From: Peptoniphilus grossensis ph5
Lineage (GTDB): Bacteria > Bacillota > Clostridia > Tissierellales > Peptoniphilaceae
Assembly (NCBI RefSeq): GCF_000311825.1
Contig: NZ_HE978566.1
Location: 318,754 to 363,656, forward strand
Direction of reading: 5' to 3'
Length of the DNA stretch: 44,903 nucleotides
Positions 16,330-27,746 of the stretch are shown one piece after another (positions within the stretch are counted from its first letter, which is position 1; every line of letters starts with the position of its first letter). The position numbers and the translations under genes are program-made. The notes below the pieces were generated by a model, which saw nothing but the letters and a program-made list of their open reading frames with translations, made no database searches and was not told the DNA's origin.

Positions 16330-18525
16330 ATGGATATAAATACTTTAAATGATAAACAAAGAGAAGCACTTTTGGCAACAGAAGGTCCACTACTTATTTT
16401 GGCAGGGGCAGGTTCTGGCAAGACCAAGGTTGTAACTTCAAAAATTGCATACTTAATGGAAGAATTAAATGTCCCTTCATGGAAGATTTTGGCAATAACT
16501 TTTACTAATAAGGCTGCCAAGGAAATGAAGGACAGGGTTCAAAAGCTAATTGATAGGGACATCTCCTCAATGTGGATAGGAACTTTTCACTCAATTTGTG
16601 TGAGAATTTTAAGAAGAAATATTGAAAGAATTGGCTATAATGGAAATTTTACTATTTACGATAGAGATGATCAGATAACAGTTGTCAAAGAAGCTATTGC
16701 TGAACTTGCTATTGATAAGGACATGTATAAGCCAAGGTCAATTGTAAATGATATTTCAAACATCAAGGGCGAAGGCATAAGTCCTCTTGAATACATAGAG
16801 GCCAACAAGGACAATTTTTTCAAGGAAAATCTTGGCAAAATTTATGAGGTCTACGAGAAAAAACTTAGAAAAAATAATGCCCTAGACTTTGACGATCTTT
16901 TAATAAAAACTGTAGATATTTTAAGGTCTGAAGAAGATGTTAGAGATTTTTATAGGGACAAGTTTGAGTATATTTTTGTTGACGAATATCAAGACACCAA
17001 TAAGATTCAGTACCAGCTAATAAAATTAATTGCAGGCAAAAATCCCAACCTCACTGTAGTTGGCGATAATGACCAATCTATTTACAAGTGGCGTGGTGCC
17101 GACATCAACAATATTTTAAACTTTCACAAGGATTTTCCTGGTGCAAAAATTGTAAAGCTTGAGCAAAACTATCGTTCAACGCAAAAAATTCTTGATGTGG
17201 CAAATGAAGTCATTGGATATAACACTACGAGAATTGAAAAAAATCTTTGGACAGCAAGAGATGAAGGCAAGGATGTAGTTTACAGAGAGTTTCCTCACTC
17301 AAATGAAGAGGAATATGGAGTTATAAATAAAATTATTGCCCTAAATTATAAGGGCGAAGAATTTAAAGACATGGCGATACTTTATAGGACCAATGCTCAG
17401 TCAAGAGGCTTTGAAGAAGCCCTTGTGAGAGAGAGAATCCCCTATAAAATCGTTGGCGGACTAAAATTCTACGACAGAATGGAAGTAAAGGATGTTCTCG
17501 CCTACCTTCGCGTCTTAAACAATACTGATGACAATGTAAGCCTTTCTAGGATTATAAATAGACCTAAGAGGGGAATTGGAGATACGTCTCTTTCTGATTT
17601 ATTAGACTATGCAGATAATAAGGGACTTTCACTTTATGATGTAGTGACAAATATTGACAAATTTGAAGACTTAAATCTTAGGGCGAGAAAAAATATTAAA
17701 GATTTTGGCAGCATCCTAAAAATTTTAAAGGAAAGGGCAGGAAATCTTTCTATTGGAAAACTCTTTGAAGAGGTTTTATATGAAAGCGGTTACGCTCTTG
17801 ACTTAAAGAATCAAAATACAATTGAAGCAAAGACTCGACTTGAAAACATAGAAGAACTCCACTCAAACATCATGGAATACGACAGAGAGGGAGTAGAGCT
17901 AGCTGAATATTTAAATACACTTTCTCTTTTATCAGATGTAGATAAAACTTCAGAGGACAGCGGAGTAAACCTCATGACAATGCACGCTGCCAAGGGACTG
18001 GAATTTGGAACAGTATTTTTAGTTGGACTTGAGGAAGGACTTTTCCCAACAAGTAGGGCTCTTGAAAGTGATGAAGAAGTTGAGGAAGAAAGAAGACTTT
18101 GCTATGTAGGTGTAACCCGTGCCCGCAACAATTTATTTATTTCATCTTCAAGGACTCGTTCCATGTATGGAAAGCTCACTCCTGCAAAGAGGAGCAGGTT
18201 TATTGGAGAAATGGGCGACAAAATAGAAATAATTGAAGATAAAAAGAGAGAATTACTTGAAATTCGCGATTACAATGAAGGCAAGGCTTCAGTCACTAGA
18301 CCTAAAAAATTCTTTGGCATGGACAAAAAAGTTGAGACAAGTAAAAAATCAAGTGATGGAAAAAATATAAATGTTGGCGACAAGGTTAAGCACAAAATTT
18401 TTGGCAAGGGTATGGTAGTACAAAAGAAGGAAAAAAATGGAGACTACGAAGTTGTAATTTCTTTTGACAAAAAGGGTCTAAAGAGGCTAATGCTTTCTGT
18501 TGCCCCTATAGAATTAGTTGATTAG
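16330..18525 (+). CDS. pcrA: ATP-dependent DNA helicase PcrA/UvrD
   Basis: The 731-residue protein is a superfamily 1A 3'-5' helicase used in excision repair, plasmid replication and displacement of RecA. The ordered motifs are present: LNDKQREAL (Q motif), the Walker A AGAGSGKT (25-32), the FTNKAAKEM motif Ia, the Walker B VDEYQDTN (about 219), GDNDQSIYKWRGA (III), LEQNYRST (IV), the MTMHAAKGLEF motif V and CYVGVTRAR (VI). The C-terminal NVGDKVKHKIFGKGMV segment is the Tudor-like domain typical of PcrA that binds RNA polymerase. The length matches PcrA. It is the first gene of a conserved Firmicutes block with ligA and gatCAB and has a consensus promoter. Confidence 0.97.
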   Translation: MDINTLNDKQREALLATEGPLLILAGAGSGKTKVVTSKIAYLMEELNVPSWKILAITFTNKAAKEMKDRVQKLIDRDISSMWIGTFHSICVRILRRNIERIGYNGNFTIYDRDDQITVVKEAIAELAIDKDMYKPRSIVNDISNIKGEGISPLEYIEANKDNFFKENLGKIYEVYEKKLRKNNALDFDDLLIKTVDILRSEEDVRDFYRDKFEYIFVDEYQDTNKIQYQLIKLIAGKNPNLTVVGDNDQSIYKWRGADINNILNFHKDFPGAKIVKLEQNYRSTQKILDVANEVIGYNTTRIEKNLWTARDEGKDVVYREFPHSNEEEYGVINKIIALNYKGEEFKDMAILYRTNAQSRGFEEALVRERIPYKIVGGLKFYDRMEVKDVLAYLRVLNNTDDNVSLSRIINRPKRGIGDTSLSDLLDYADNKGLSLYDVVTNIDKFEDLNLRARKNIKDFGSILKILKERAGNLSIGKLFEEVLYESGYALDLKNQNTIEAKTRLENIEELHSNIMEYDREGVELAEYLNTLSLLSDVDKTSEDSGVNLMTMHAAKGLEFGTVFLVGLEEGLFPTSRALESDEEVEEERRLCYVGVTRARNNLFISSSRTRSMYGKLTPAKRSRFIGEMGDKIEIIEDKKRELLEIRDYNEGKASVTRPKKFFGMDKKVETSKKSSDGKNINVGDKVKHKIFGKGMVVQKKEKNGDYEVVISFDKKGLKRLMLSVAPIELVD

Positions 18526-18532
18526 TTGGTGA

Positions 18533-20807
<2,275 letters not shown>

Positions 20808-20816
20808 GAGGGACTC

Positions 20817-22268
20817 ATGACTTTTAGCAATTTAAGAGCCTGGGAAATCGCCCAAGGATATAGAAATAAAGATTTCTCTTGCCAAGAAGTTACTAGAGAA
20901 TTTTTAGATAATATAAAAGAAAAAGATGGCGAAATTAATGCCTACATCACAGTTACAGAAGATATGACTATGAAGAAAGCAAAGGAAGTTGATGAAAAAT
21001 TTCACAACAGAGAAGAAGTATCTCCTCTTGCTGGCGTGCCAATTTCTATTAAGGACAATATTTCTGTAAAGGATGTAAAGATGACTTGTGCATCAAGGAT
21101 GCTAGAAAATTACACAGCGCCTTATGATGCAACTCTTGTTAAAAAAATAAAAAATAATGATGGAGTAATTCTTGGCAAGGTAAACATGGACGAATTTGCC
21201 ATGGGAGCTTCAACTAGAACTTCTTATTTTGGAGTTACAAAAAATCCACTTGACACTACAAGAGTTTCTGGTGGTTCATCAGGTGGCTCAGCTGCCTCTG
21301 TCAGTGCAGATATGGCAGCAATTTCTATTGGTTCAGACACAGGTGGATCTGTTAGACAACCTTCAAGTTTTTGTAAAACTGTGGGCATGAAGCCAACTTA
21401 TGGTTCTATTTCAAGATTTGGCATGTCATCAATGGCTAACACCTTTGACCAACCTGGTGTCATTGCCAAGGACGTAAGAGACCTTACAATGATGTTTAAT
21501 GTAATTGAAGGCCGCGACGAAAGAGACGCAACTTCTGTGGGAAACCCTGGACTTAAATACGACTTTGACTTTTCTGATGACGCTATAAAAAATCTTGAAG
21601 GCAAAAAATTTGCCATACCAAAAACTTATTTGGACATGGATTTAAATAAGAGAGTAAGGGAAGAACTTGATAAAGCCATTGAAGTTTTAAGAGAAAATGG
21701 TGCAAAGGTAGAAGCCTACGACATAGATTCTCTTAATCACACTATAGAAACTTATAATATTTTAGTAAATGGTGAAATTGCATCAAATTTGGCTCGTTTT
21801 GATTCCATTCGCTATGGTCACAGAACTGACAAAAAATTTGACACAATTGAAGAAATGTATCGTGCATCAAGACAAGAAGGCTTTGGCGAAGAAGTTAAGA
21901 GAAGAATAATGATTGGAACTCATATTCTTTCCATGGAAAATGCTGATGAATTTTATTACAAGGCTCTAAAGGTAAGGGGACTTATAAAGAGAGATATGGA
22001 CAGGATGTTTAAGGATTATGACTTTATGATTTGCCCAACATTCCCAGTACTTCCTTTTAAAATTGATGACGACATGACTCCAGTTGAAATGTATCAAGCA
22101 GACTTATTTACTATTCCTGCAAACATGGTTGGCTCTCCATCAATTTCACTTCCAATGCCAGCAGGAGAAGATGGTCTTTCTGTTGGAATTGAATTTACAG
22201 CCAAGAGATTTAAGGATAAAGATTTACTTCAAGCATCACTTGCTTTCGAAAGGAGTTTAAATAAATGA
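20817..22268 (+). CDS. gatA: Aspartyl/glutamyl-tRNA amidotransferase subunit A
   Basis: The 483-residue GatA is the glutaminase subunit: it hydrolyses glutamine and passes ammonia through a channel to GatB. The amidase-signature triad is intact and sits exactly at the positions known from S. aureus GatA: K79 in ISIKDN, S154 in SGGSSGGS and S178 in DTGGSVRQP. The strong AGGAGGG site precedes the ATG. The last four bases overlap gatB. Since asnS is also in this window, the complex probably serves mainly to make Gln-tRNA(Gln) from Glu-tRNA(Gln). Confidence 0.97.
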   Translation: MTFSNLRAWEIAQGYRNKDFSCQEVTREFLDNIKEKDGEINAYITVTEDMTMKKAKEVDEKFHNREEVSPLAGVPISIKDNISVKDVKMTCASRMLENYTAPYDATLVKKIKNNDGVILGKVNMDEFAMGASTRTSYFGVTKNPLDTTRVSGGSSGGSAASVSADMAAISIGSDTGGSVRQPSSFCKTVGMKPTYGSISRFGMSSMANTFDQPGVIAKDVRDLTMMFNVIEGRDERDATSVGNPGLKYDFDFSDDAIKNLEGKKFAIPKTYLDMDLNKRVREELDKAIEVLRENGAKVEAYDIDSLNHTIETYNILVNGEIASNLARFDSIRYGHRTDKKFDTIEEMYRASRQEGFGEEVKRRIMIGTHILSMENADEFYYKALKVRGLIKRDMDRMFKDYDFMICPTFPVLPFKIDDDMTPVEMYQADLFTIPANMVGSPSISLPMPAGEDGLSVGIEFTAKRFKDKDLLQASLAFERSLNK

Positions 22269-23695
22269 AATATAAAACAATTGTAGGTTTGGAAATTCAC
22301 GTCGAACTTTCCACAGAGACAAAGGCTTTTTGTTCATGCAAGAACTCCTTTGGAGATGAACCAAATACAAATGTGTGCCCAGTTTGCTTGGCACTACCTG
22401 GTGGTATGCCAGTTTTAAATAGAAATGTTGTAAACTATACAGTAATGGCTGGTACTGCCTTTAACTGCAAAATTAACAACAAATCAAAATTTGACAGAAA
22501 AAATTATTTCTATCCAGACTTAACTAAGGGATTTCAAATAACACAAAATGACAATGCAATTTGCACTGATGGTTATCTTGAAATTGAGACTGATGAGGGA
22601 AAGAAAAAAATAGGACTTTTCCAAATTCAAATGGAAGAAGATACTGCCAAGAGCCTTCACACTGAAGATAATGAAACTCTTATGGACTACAACAGATGTG
22701 GCGTGCCTCTAATTGAAATTGTAACTAAACCAGACATCTCAAGTGGCAAAGAAGCTCGTGTATTCCTTGAAAAATTAAAATCAACTTTAAGATTTTTAAA
22801 TATTTCTGACTGCAAAATGGAAGAAGGATCCTTAAGATGTGATGTAAATGTCAACATTAAGGACATGGAGACAGGTGAGAAAACTGCCATAACTGAAGTT
22901 AAAAACCTTAACTCCTTTAGGGGTGTTGAGAAGGCAATAGACTTTGAAGTTGAAAGGCACATTAAGCTTCTTGAAAACCATGAAAAAGAAATTAGAACTA
23001 CAAGAAGATGGGACGATGCAAAAAATGAAACTGTCCTAATGAGAGTGAAGTACACAGCCAGCGACTATAGATTTGCACCTGAAGGAGATCTTCCAATAGT
23101 TCACATTACTGACGAAGAGATAAAAGAAATTGTAGATAAAATGCCAGAGCTTCCAGGACAAATGATTGAAAGATTTGTAAAAGATTATGGCATAACAAGA
23201 GAAGATGCAGGAGTCCTTGCATCATCAAGAGAACTTGCAAAGTTCTTTGAGACAGTGGCAAGTGACTTTAAGGACTACACACTTCTTTCAAACTGGATTC
23301 AAACAGAAATTTTAAGAAGAGTAGAAATTTCTGATGATGAAGAATTTAAACTTCCTTTTGCCAATGAAGAATTTATTGAACTTTTAAATTCAATTAAGAG
23401 CGAAAAAATCAGCAATAATGCTGGCAAGAAAGTTCTTCGACAAATGTTTGAAACAGGAGAGGGCGCAAAGGAAATTATTGATAAGCTTGGACTTGTTCAA
23501 ATGACAGACACTTCTGCAATTGAAAAAATTGTTGATGAAGTCCTAGACGAAAATGAGCAGTCAATCATCGACTTCAAGGAAGGAAAGGACAGAGCTCTTG
23601 GCTTTTTAGTTGGACAAGTAATGAAAAAATCAAGAGGAAAGGCAAATCCAAAAATTGCCAACGAAATGCTTGTTAAAAAATTAAAGGAAAGATAA
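22265..23695 (+). CDS. gatB: Aspartyl/glutamyl-tRNA amidotransferase subunit B
   Basis: The 476-residue GatB binds misacylated tRNA, phosphorylates the Glu or Asp carboxylate with ATP and accepts ammonia from GatA. The hallmark opening GLEIHVELSTETKAFCSC and the CPVCLALPG segment supply the zinc-binding cysteines. Conserved RKNYFYPDLTKGFQI and EEDTAKSL follow, and the C-terminal YqeY-like tail ends with MKKSRGKANPK. It is the last gene of the operon and is followed by a clear terminator. Confidence 0.97.
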   Translation: MKYKTIVGLEIHVELSTETKAFCSCKNSFGDEPNTNVCPVCLALPGGMPVLNRNVVNYTVMAGTAFNCKINNKSKFDRKNYFYPDLTKGFQITQNDNAICTDGYLEIETDEGKKKIGLFQIQMEEDTAKSLHTEDNETLMDYNRCGVPLIEIVTKPDISSGKEARVFLEKLKSTLRFLNISDCKMEEGSLRCDVNVNIKDMETGEKTAITEVKNLNSFRGVEKAIDFEVERHIKLLENHEKEIRTTRRWDDAKNETVLMRVKYTASDYRFAPEGDLPIVHITDEEIKEIVDKMPELPGQMIERFVKDYGITREDAGVLASSRELAKFFETVASDFKDYTLLSNWIQTEILRRVEISDDEEFKLPFANEEFIELLNSIKSEKISNNAGKKVLRQMFETGEGAKEIIDKLGLVQMTDTSAIEKIVDEVLDENEQSIIDFKEGKDRALGFLVGQVMKKSRGKANPKIANEMLVKKLKER

Positions 23696-23712
23696 TTTAT
23701 ATAATTTAGATT

Positions 23713-23737
23713 AAGGTGTCAGCTTGGCACCTTTTTT
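23713..23737 (+). terminator. Terminator of the gatCAB operon
   Basis: AAGGTGTC and GGCACCTT form an 8-bp stem with one wobble around AGCTT, followed by six T residues. Confidence 0.9.
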
Positions 23738-23842
23738 ATTTACCTAAAAATTTCAGGACTTATAAAAAGATTTTTACAAATTTTTAAAAGTATTGATATA
23801 ATTATGTCATGTTAATATAAATTTAATTTGTGGTTATTAGCC

Positions 23843-23885
23843 TTAACAAAGCTGTCATTAAATATTCACAATTTTTTATTATAAT
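23843..23885 (+). promoter_or_regulatory. Candidate promoter and response-regulator repeat site for the two-component operon
   Basis: TATAAT (23880-23885) lies 16 bases before the ATG, with no convincing -35. Upstream, TTAACA (23843-23848) and TTCACA (23865-23870) are spaced exactly 22 bases apart, with a degenerate GTCATT at the 11-base midpoint. This resembles the 11-bp-phased TTNACA repeats bound by PhoP/PhoB-type regulators and could allow autoregulation. It is a pattern reading only. Confidence 0.4.
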
Positions 23886-23900
23886 AAAGCAGGTGATTAA

Positions 23901-24572
23901 ATGTTTAAGATATTAGTTGTTGATGATGAAAAGAGCATAAGAGAAGTTATTAGAACTTATGCTGAATTTGAAGGTCACGAAGTTGTCGAGGCGAGAGATG
24001 GCCTTGAAGCAATAGATAAAGTTCGCGAAGAGGATTTTGATGTAATAGTTATGGATATTATGATGCCAAAGCTTGACGGATTTTCTTCTTACAAGGAAAT
24101 AAAAAAGATTAAAGACATTCCAGTTTTGATGCTTTCAGCAAGAAGCGAGGAGTACGATAAATTATTTGGCTTTGAAATTGGAATTGACGATTATGTAACT
24201 AAGCCCTTCTCTCCAAAGGAACTCATGGCAAGGTTAAATGTAATTGTAAATAGAAATAATAAGGTTGAAGAAAACAATACTATGGAGTTTGAAGGGCTAA
24301 AAATAGATTTAGACGGAAGAGTTGTATTTGTTGATGACGAAATTGTAGAGCTTACTCCAAAGGAGTACGACCTTTTAGTCTACATGGTTAAGAATAAAAA
24401 TATTGCCCTTTCAAGGGACAAGCTTTTAAACCAAGTTTGGGGCTATGATTTTTATGGCGAAGACAGAACAGTTGACACTCACATAAAAATGCTTAGAAAT
24501 TCAATTAAGGAATACAGAAAATTTATTATTACTGTAAGAGGAGTGGGATATAAATTTGATACAAGAAATTAA
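23901..24572 (+). CDS. OmpR/PhoB-family response regulator
   Basis: The 223-residue protein has a receiver domain (1-118) with acidic D8, D9 and E10, phospho-acceptor D52 in IVMDIMMPK, the conserved Ser in MLSAR (about 79) and K101 in YVTKPF. A winged-helix DNA-binding domain (about 125-222) follows, with LTPKEYDLL, the recognition region DRTVDTHIKMLR and the closing TVRGVGYKF. All signalling residues are present. It is followed at once by its histidine kinase. It ends before the cell-wall cluster; whether it controls that cluster is not shown. The target genes and signal are unknown. An AGGTGA site precedes the ATG. Confidence 0.95.
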   Translation: MFKILVVDDEKSIREVIRTYAEFEGHEVVEARDGLEAIDKVREEDFDVIVMDIMMPKLDGFSSYKEIKKIKDIPVLMLSARSEEYDKLFGFEIGIDDYVTKPFSPKELMARLNVIVNRNNKVEENNTMEFEGLKIDLDGRVVFVDDEIVELTPKEYDLLVYMVKNKNIALSRDKLLNQVWGYDFYGEDRTVDTHIKMLRNSIKEYRKFIITVRGVGYKFDTRN

Positions 24573-25992
24573 AGAAATAAGGAGAGTAAAAATTGACAAA
24601 AACAGCATCCTATTTAAGTTGTGGAAGTCCTTTGTAATTTTTGCTGGACTAATTTTAATTTCTATTTGGCTTTTTCAAACAGTTTTCTTGTCAAGCTTTT
24701 ATGAAACTATGAAAATTCGTGAAGTTACAAAGGTGGGCAACGAACTGAGAAGTGAATATAATTCTGAGGATTTTGAGACAAAACTTTCCAATTACGCCAA
24801 CACAAAGGGTCTTGAGATTAAAGTCTTAGACGAAAATGGCGCTTGGGTTTTTCCTCTAAGGTTGTTTGACGAATTTGTTGAAAGACCGAGAATGATTTGG
24901 GAAAATTTTGACAAGTTTTTTGGCTCACTAAAAAGGGACAACAGGACTTATAAAATTTATACAGTTAGGTATGAAAACTTAAAGGACCCATCAATTATTT
25001 ATGCAGGCTACCTTGGAAACACTGATGGAGAAGATTATTATCTCTACATAAATTCAGTTTTAAAGCCGGTGGACGCAACAGTTGATGTAATAAGAAGAAT
25101 TTTAATAATTATTTCTTTCTTGGCCCTTATTTTTGCATCAATAACTGCATATTTTGTTTCAAGAAGACTATCAAGACCCCTTGTAAGGATGTCAAACACT
25201 GCCAAGGAACTTGCCAAGGGAGATTATAAGGTTCAGTTTAGGAAGGGCGAATACACAGAAATCGACGACCTTTCCAACACTCTTAACTATGCAAAAAATG
25301 AACTTACAAAGACAATTGAAATGAGAAAGGACTTAGTGGCAAATGTAAGTCACGACTTAAAGACACCACTTACTGTTATAAAGTCCTATGGCGAAATGAT
25401 TAGGGACATATCTGGTCCAAATGAAACTTTGAGGAACAAACACCTTGAGACAATTATCAGTGAGGCTGACAATTTAACTGCGCTGGTAAATGATTTGCTG
25501 GATCTTTCAAAAATTGAATCTAATCTTGAAGAGATTAAAAAGGAAGAATTTGACTTAGAGGATTCTGTCCATGAAGTCTTAGATAGGTTTAAAATCAATA
25601 AAAATTATTCTGATTACAGCTTTGTAATTGATTCACAGGGTGACACGAGAATTTTAGGCGACAGGTCAAAAATAAATCAAGTCATTTATAATTTAATTAA
25701 CAATGCCATAAATTATTCGCCAGTAAATAAGGAAATCAAGCTAGTAATTAGAGGCGATGAAGAAAAAACTGAATTTCACTGCATCGACAGGGGAATAGGC
25801 ATCGAGGAAGAGGACATCAAGGGCATTTGGGACAGGTTTTACAGGGTGAGAAACAACCACACGAGGCCAGAGATTGGAACAGGTCTTGGCTTATATATTG
25901 TGAAGACCATAATGGAACTTCACGGCTACGAGTATGGCGTTCACTCAAAAATAAATGAAGGCTCAGACTTTTACTTTATTGGAAGTAAATAG
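24556..25992 (+). CDS. Membrane sensor histidine kinase
   Basis: The kinase of the pair has a short cytoplasmic lead, a membrane helix (about 20-42), a roughly 130-residue outside sensor domain, a second helix (about 175-200), HAMP, HisKA with H266 in VSHDLKTPL, and the ATPase domain with N box NLINNAINYS, DRGIGIEEED and GTGLGLYIV. No PAS domain is seen, so it is not a WalK. The start is unsettled. TTG 24556 overlaps the regulator by 17 bases. An in-frame ATT at 24592 has AAGGAG (24579-24584) at seven-base spacing and gives a normal short N-terminus without overlap; no ATG or GTG is available nearby. A terminator follows the gene. Confidence 0.93.
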   Translation: MIQEIKEIRRVKIDKNSILFKLWKSFVIFAGLILISIWLFQTVFLSSFYETMKIREVTKVGNELRSEYNSEDFETKLSNYANTKGLEIKVLDENGAWVFPLRLFDEFVERPRMIWENFDKFFGSLKRDNRTYKIYTVRYENLKDPSIIYAGYLGNTDGEDYYLYINSVLKPVDATVDVIRRILIIISFLALIFASITAYFVSRRLSRPLVRMSNTAKELAKGDYKVQFRKGEYTEIDDLSNTLNYAKNELTKTIEMRKDLVANVSHDLKTPLTVIKSYGEMIRDISGPNETLRNKHLETIISEADNLTALVNDLLDLSKIESNLEEIKKEEFDLEDSVHEVLDRFKINKNYSDYSFVIDSQGDTRILGDRSKINQVIYNLINNAINYSPVNKEIKLVIRGDEEKTEFHCIDRGIGIEEEDIKGIWDRFYRVRNNHTRPEIGTGLGLYIVKTIMELHGYEYGVHSKINEGSDFYFIGSK

Positions 25993-26014
25993 TTAAAAAA
26001 TAAATAAATTTTTG

Positions 26015-26041
26015 AATCGACTAGAGATAGTCGATTTTTTT
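26015..26041 (+). terminator. Terminator of the two-component operon
   Basis: Perfect 9-bp arms AATCGACTA (26015-26023) and TAGTCGATT (26028-26036) flank a GAGA tetraloop, followed by a T run. It isolates the regulator genes from the dcw cluster. Confidence 0.93.
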
Positions 26042-26323
26042 ATGGTCATTTTTATTTAATTATTTTTCATGGATAAGAGAAAATTTGAAAAATATTTTAG
26101 AAATTATTTTTGGAAAAATTTTTTCAAAATATAAAATTTTAAGCGAAAATTTTTATTTTATTTTCTAAATATTAAATTCTAAAAAAATTTTTAAAGCAGA
26201 AGAAAAATGTTTTTATAATAAAACAATTTTCTACATAAAATAAAAATTAGTGCCATTAGTCCTCATTTTAAAAAACTAATTAAAAGAGTAGAAAATGGCG
26301 ACTTTATGTAGTAGAATTAACTT
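26042..26323. other. Very AT-rich intergenic region upstream of the dcw cluster
   Basis: Almost entirely A and T, with many runs of four to seven A or T residues, some roughly a helical turn apart, so it may be intrinsically curved. A perfect TATAAT at 26214-26219 is a candidate promoter, with TTAAAG at 26191-26196 as a poor -35 at 17 bases. TAGAAT at 26312-26317, just before the MraZ repeats, is another. No coding region or RNA gene is recognised. An in-frame ATG at 26295 exists but lies outside the mraZ family boundary. Confidence 0.5.
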
Positions 26324-26370
26324 AAGTGGAGCGAAGTGGCATAAAAAAACATATAAGTGGAATAAAGTGG
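26324..26370 (+). promoter_or_regulatory. MraZ operator: four AAGTGG direct repeats
   Basis: AAGTGG occurs at 26324-26329, 26334-26339, 26355-26360 and 26365-26370, giving spacings of 10, 21 and 10 bases, so all four fall on nearly the same face of the helix. MraZ is known to bind closely spaced TGG-containing direct repeats just upstream of its own gene; Mollicute and Bacillota sites include AAAGTGG-like units. The last copy continues into GTGGAG, the ribosome site of mraZ. Autoregulation of the dcw cluster by MraZ is therefore well supported by position and pattern, though not shown experimentally here. Confidence 0.85.
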
Positions 26371-26378
26371 AGAATAAA

Positions 26379-26807
26379 ATGTTAATAGGCGAATTTAGAC
26401 ATAACCTAGACCCAAAGGGCAGAATTACAATTCCATCAAAGTTTAGAGAGGACCTTTCTGTATTTGTAATGACGAAGGGTTTAGACGACTGCCTATTTTT
26501 ATATCCAAAGGACCAATGGGAGAAGATTGAAAACAAATTAAAAGAGCTTCCAATGACTAATAAAGCTGTTCGTTCCTTTGTGAGAACATTTTTCTCTGGT
26601 GCAGTAGATTGCGTATTAGACAAGCAGGGAAGGGTGCTTATAGCAGAAAATTTAAGAGATTATGCAAATCTTGAAGATAAATGCGTAATTATAGGTCTTT
26701 CCAATCGTGCAGAAGTTTGGTCTGAAGAAAATTGGAATAGATACAATGAAGAGGAAGCACTTTCTTATGAAGAACTTGCTGAAAAGATGTCGGAGTTGGG
26801 AATATAA
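26379..26807 (+). CDS. mraZ: Transcriptional regulator MraZ
   Basis: The 142-residue protein has two AbrB/SpoVT-like swapped-hairpin units, each with the DPKGR / DKQGR turn (11-15 and 81-85) that contacts DNA in the ring-shaped oligomer. It is the normal first gene of the dcw cluster, whose transcription it controls. I place the start at ATG 26379, because [20 protein letters not shown] is the canonical N-terminus; the open frame extends to an ATG at 26295, but that would run through the operator repeats and add 28 unrelated residues. GTGGAG at 26367-26372 is the ribosome site. The gene overlaps rsmH by one base. Confidence 0.95.
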   Translation: MLIGEFRHNLDPKGRITIPSKFREDLSVFVMTKGLDDCLFLYPKDQWEKIENKLKELPMTNKAVRSFVRTFFSGAVDCVLDKQGRVLIAENLRDYANLEDKCVIIGLSNRAEVWSEENWNRYNEEEALSYEELAEKMSELGI

Positions 26808-27745
26808 TGGATTTTTCACATAAAAGCGTTCTTTTAAAGGAAACAATTGAAGGATTAAATGTTAGAAGGGGAAAAATTTATCTCGACGGGACTCTTGGTG
26901 GAGCAGGCCACAGTTACGAAATCCTAAAAAAACTTGATGGCACTGGACTTTTAATTGGCATAGATCAAGACCAAGAGGCACTTAAGGCTGCAAGAGAGAA
27001 ACTTTCTGAATTTAAAAATGTAGAATACTTTAATTTAAATTACATAGACTTTGAAAAAGCATTAGATGAGCTTGGCATTGAAAAGATTGACGGAGTCCTA
27101 CTTGATATAGGGGTTTCATCCTATCAATTTGACAATCCGGAGAGAGGGTTTTCCTATAGGTTTGACGCACCACTTGATATGAGAATGGATAAGAGTCTAG
27201 AAATTTCTGCCAAGGACATTGTAAATACATATAGTGAAGATGAAATCACAGAAATTATTAGGGAATACGGCGAAGAAAAATGGGCTTCAAGAATTTCTAA
27301 ATTTATTGTCCAAGAGAGAAAAAATAAAAAAATTGATACAACTTTTGAGCTTGTTGAAATAATAAAAAATGCTATTCCTGCTGGAGCGAGGAGAACTGGT
27401 CCTCATCCTGCCAAGAGAACTTTCCAAGCCCTAAGGATTGAAGTAAATAAGGAACTTGATGTTCTTAAGAACTCCATTGATAAATTTGTCCACAGATTAA
27501 ATCCTGGTGGAAGAATTGCAATTATCACTTTTCATTCCCTTGAAGATAGAATTGTAAAAAATTCCTTTAAATATTTGGAAAAGGACTGTATATGTCCACC
27601 TACTTCTCCAATATGCACCTGCAATAAGAAGAGGGAAATAAAAATTATCACGAGAAAACCAATTACTGCAAGTGAAGAGGAATTAAAGGAAAATAATAGA
27701 TCACACTCAGCAAAACTGCGAATTGCCGAAAAATTAGAGGTGTAA
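26807..27745 (+). CDS. rsmH: 16S rRNA (cytosine-1402-N4) methyltransferase RsmH
   Basis: The 312-residue SAM-dependent enzyme methylates C1402 of 16S r[16 protein letters not shown] and the SAM loop [10 protein letters not shown] appear near the N-terminus, with the central [30 protein letters not shown] and the C-terminal [11 protein letters not shown] motif. Two CxC-type pairs in [12 protein letters not shown] near residue 265 match the usual Cys-rich loop of the family. The ATG overlaps the mraZ stop by one base, so its translation is coupled. It occupies the conserved second position of the dcw cluster. Confidence 0.97.
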   Translation: MDFSHKSVLLKETIEGLNVRRGKIYLDGTLGGAGHSYEILKKLDGTGLLIGIDQDQEALKAAREKLSEFKNVEYFNLNYIDFEKALDELGIEKIDGVLLDIGVSSYQFDNPERGFSYRFDAPLDMRMDKSLEISAKDIVNTYSEDEITEIIREYGEEKWASRISKFIVQERKNKKIDTTFELVEIIKNAIPAGARRTGPHPAKRTFQALRIEVNKELDVLKNSIDKFVHRLNPGGRIAIITFHSLEDRIVKNSFKYLEKDCICPPTSPICTCNKKREIKIITRKPITASEEELKENNRSHSAKLRIAEKLEV

Positions 27746-27746
27746 A

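Noticed and set aside
26295-26378. ATG 26295 as the mraZ start
   Set aside because: It would translate through the AAGTGG operator repeats and add 28 residues unlike MraZ, while ATG 26379 has a ribosome site and the canonical N-terminus.
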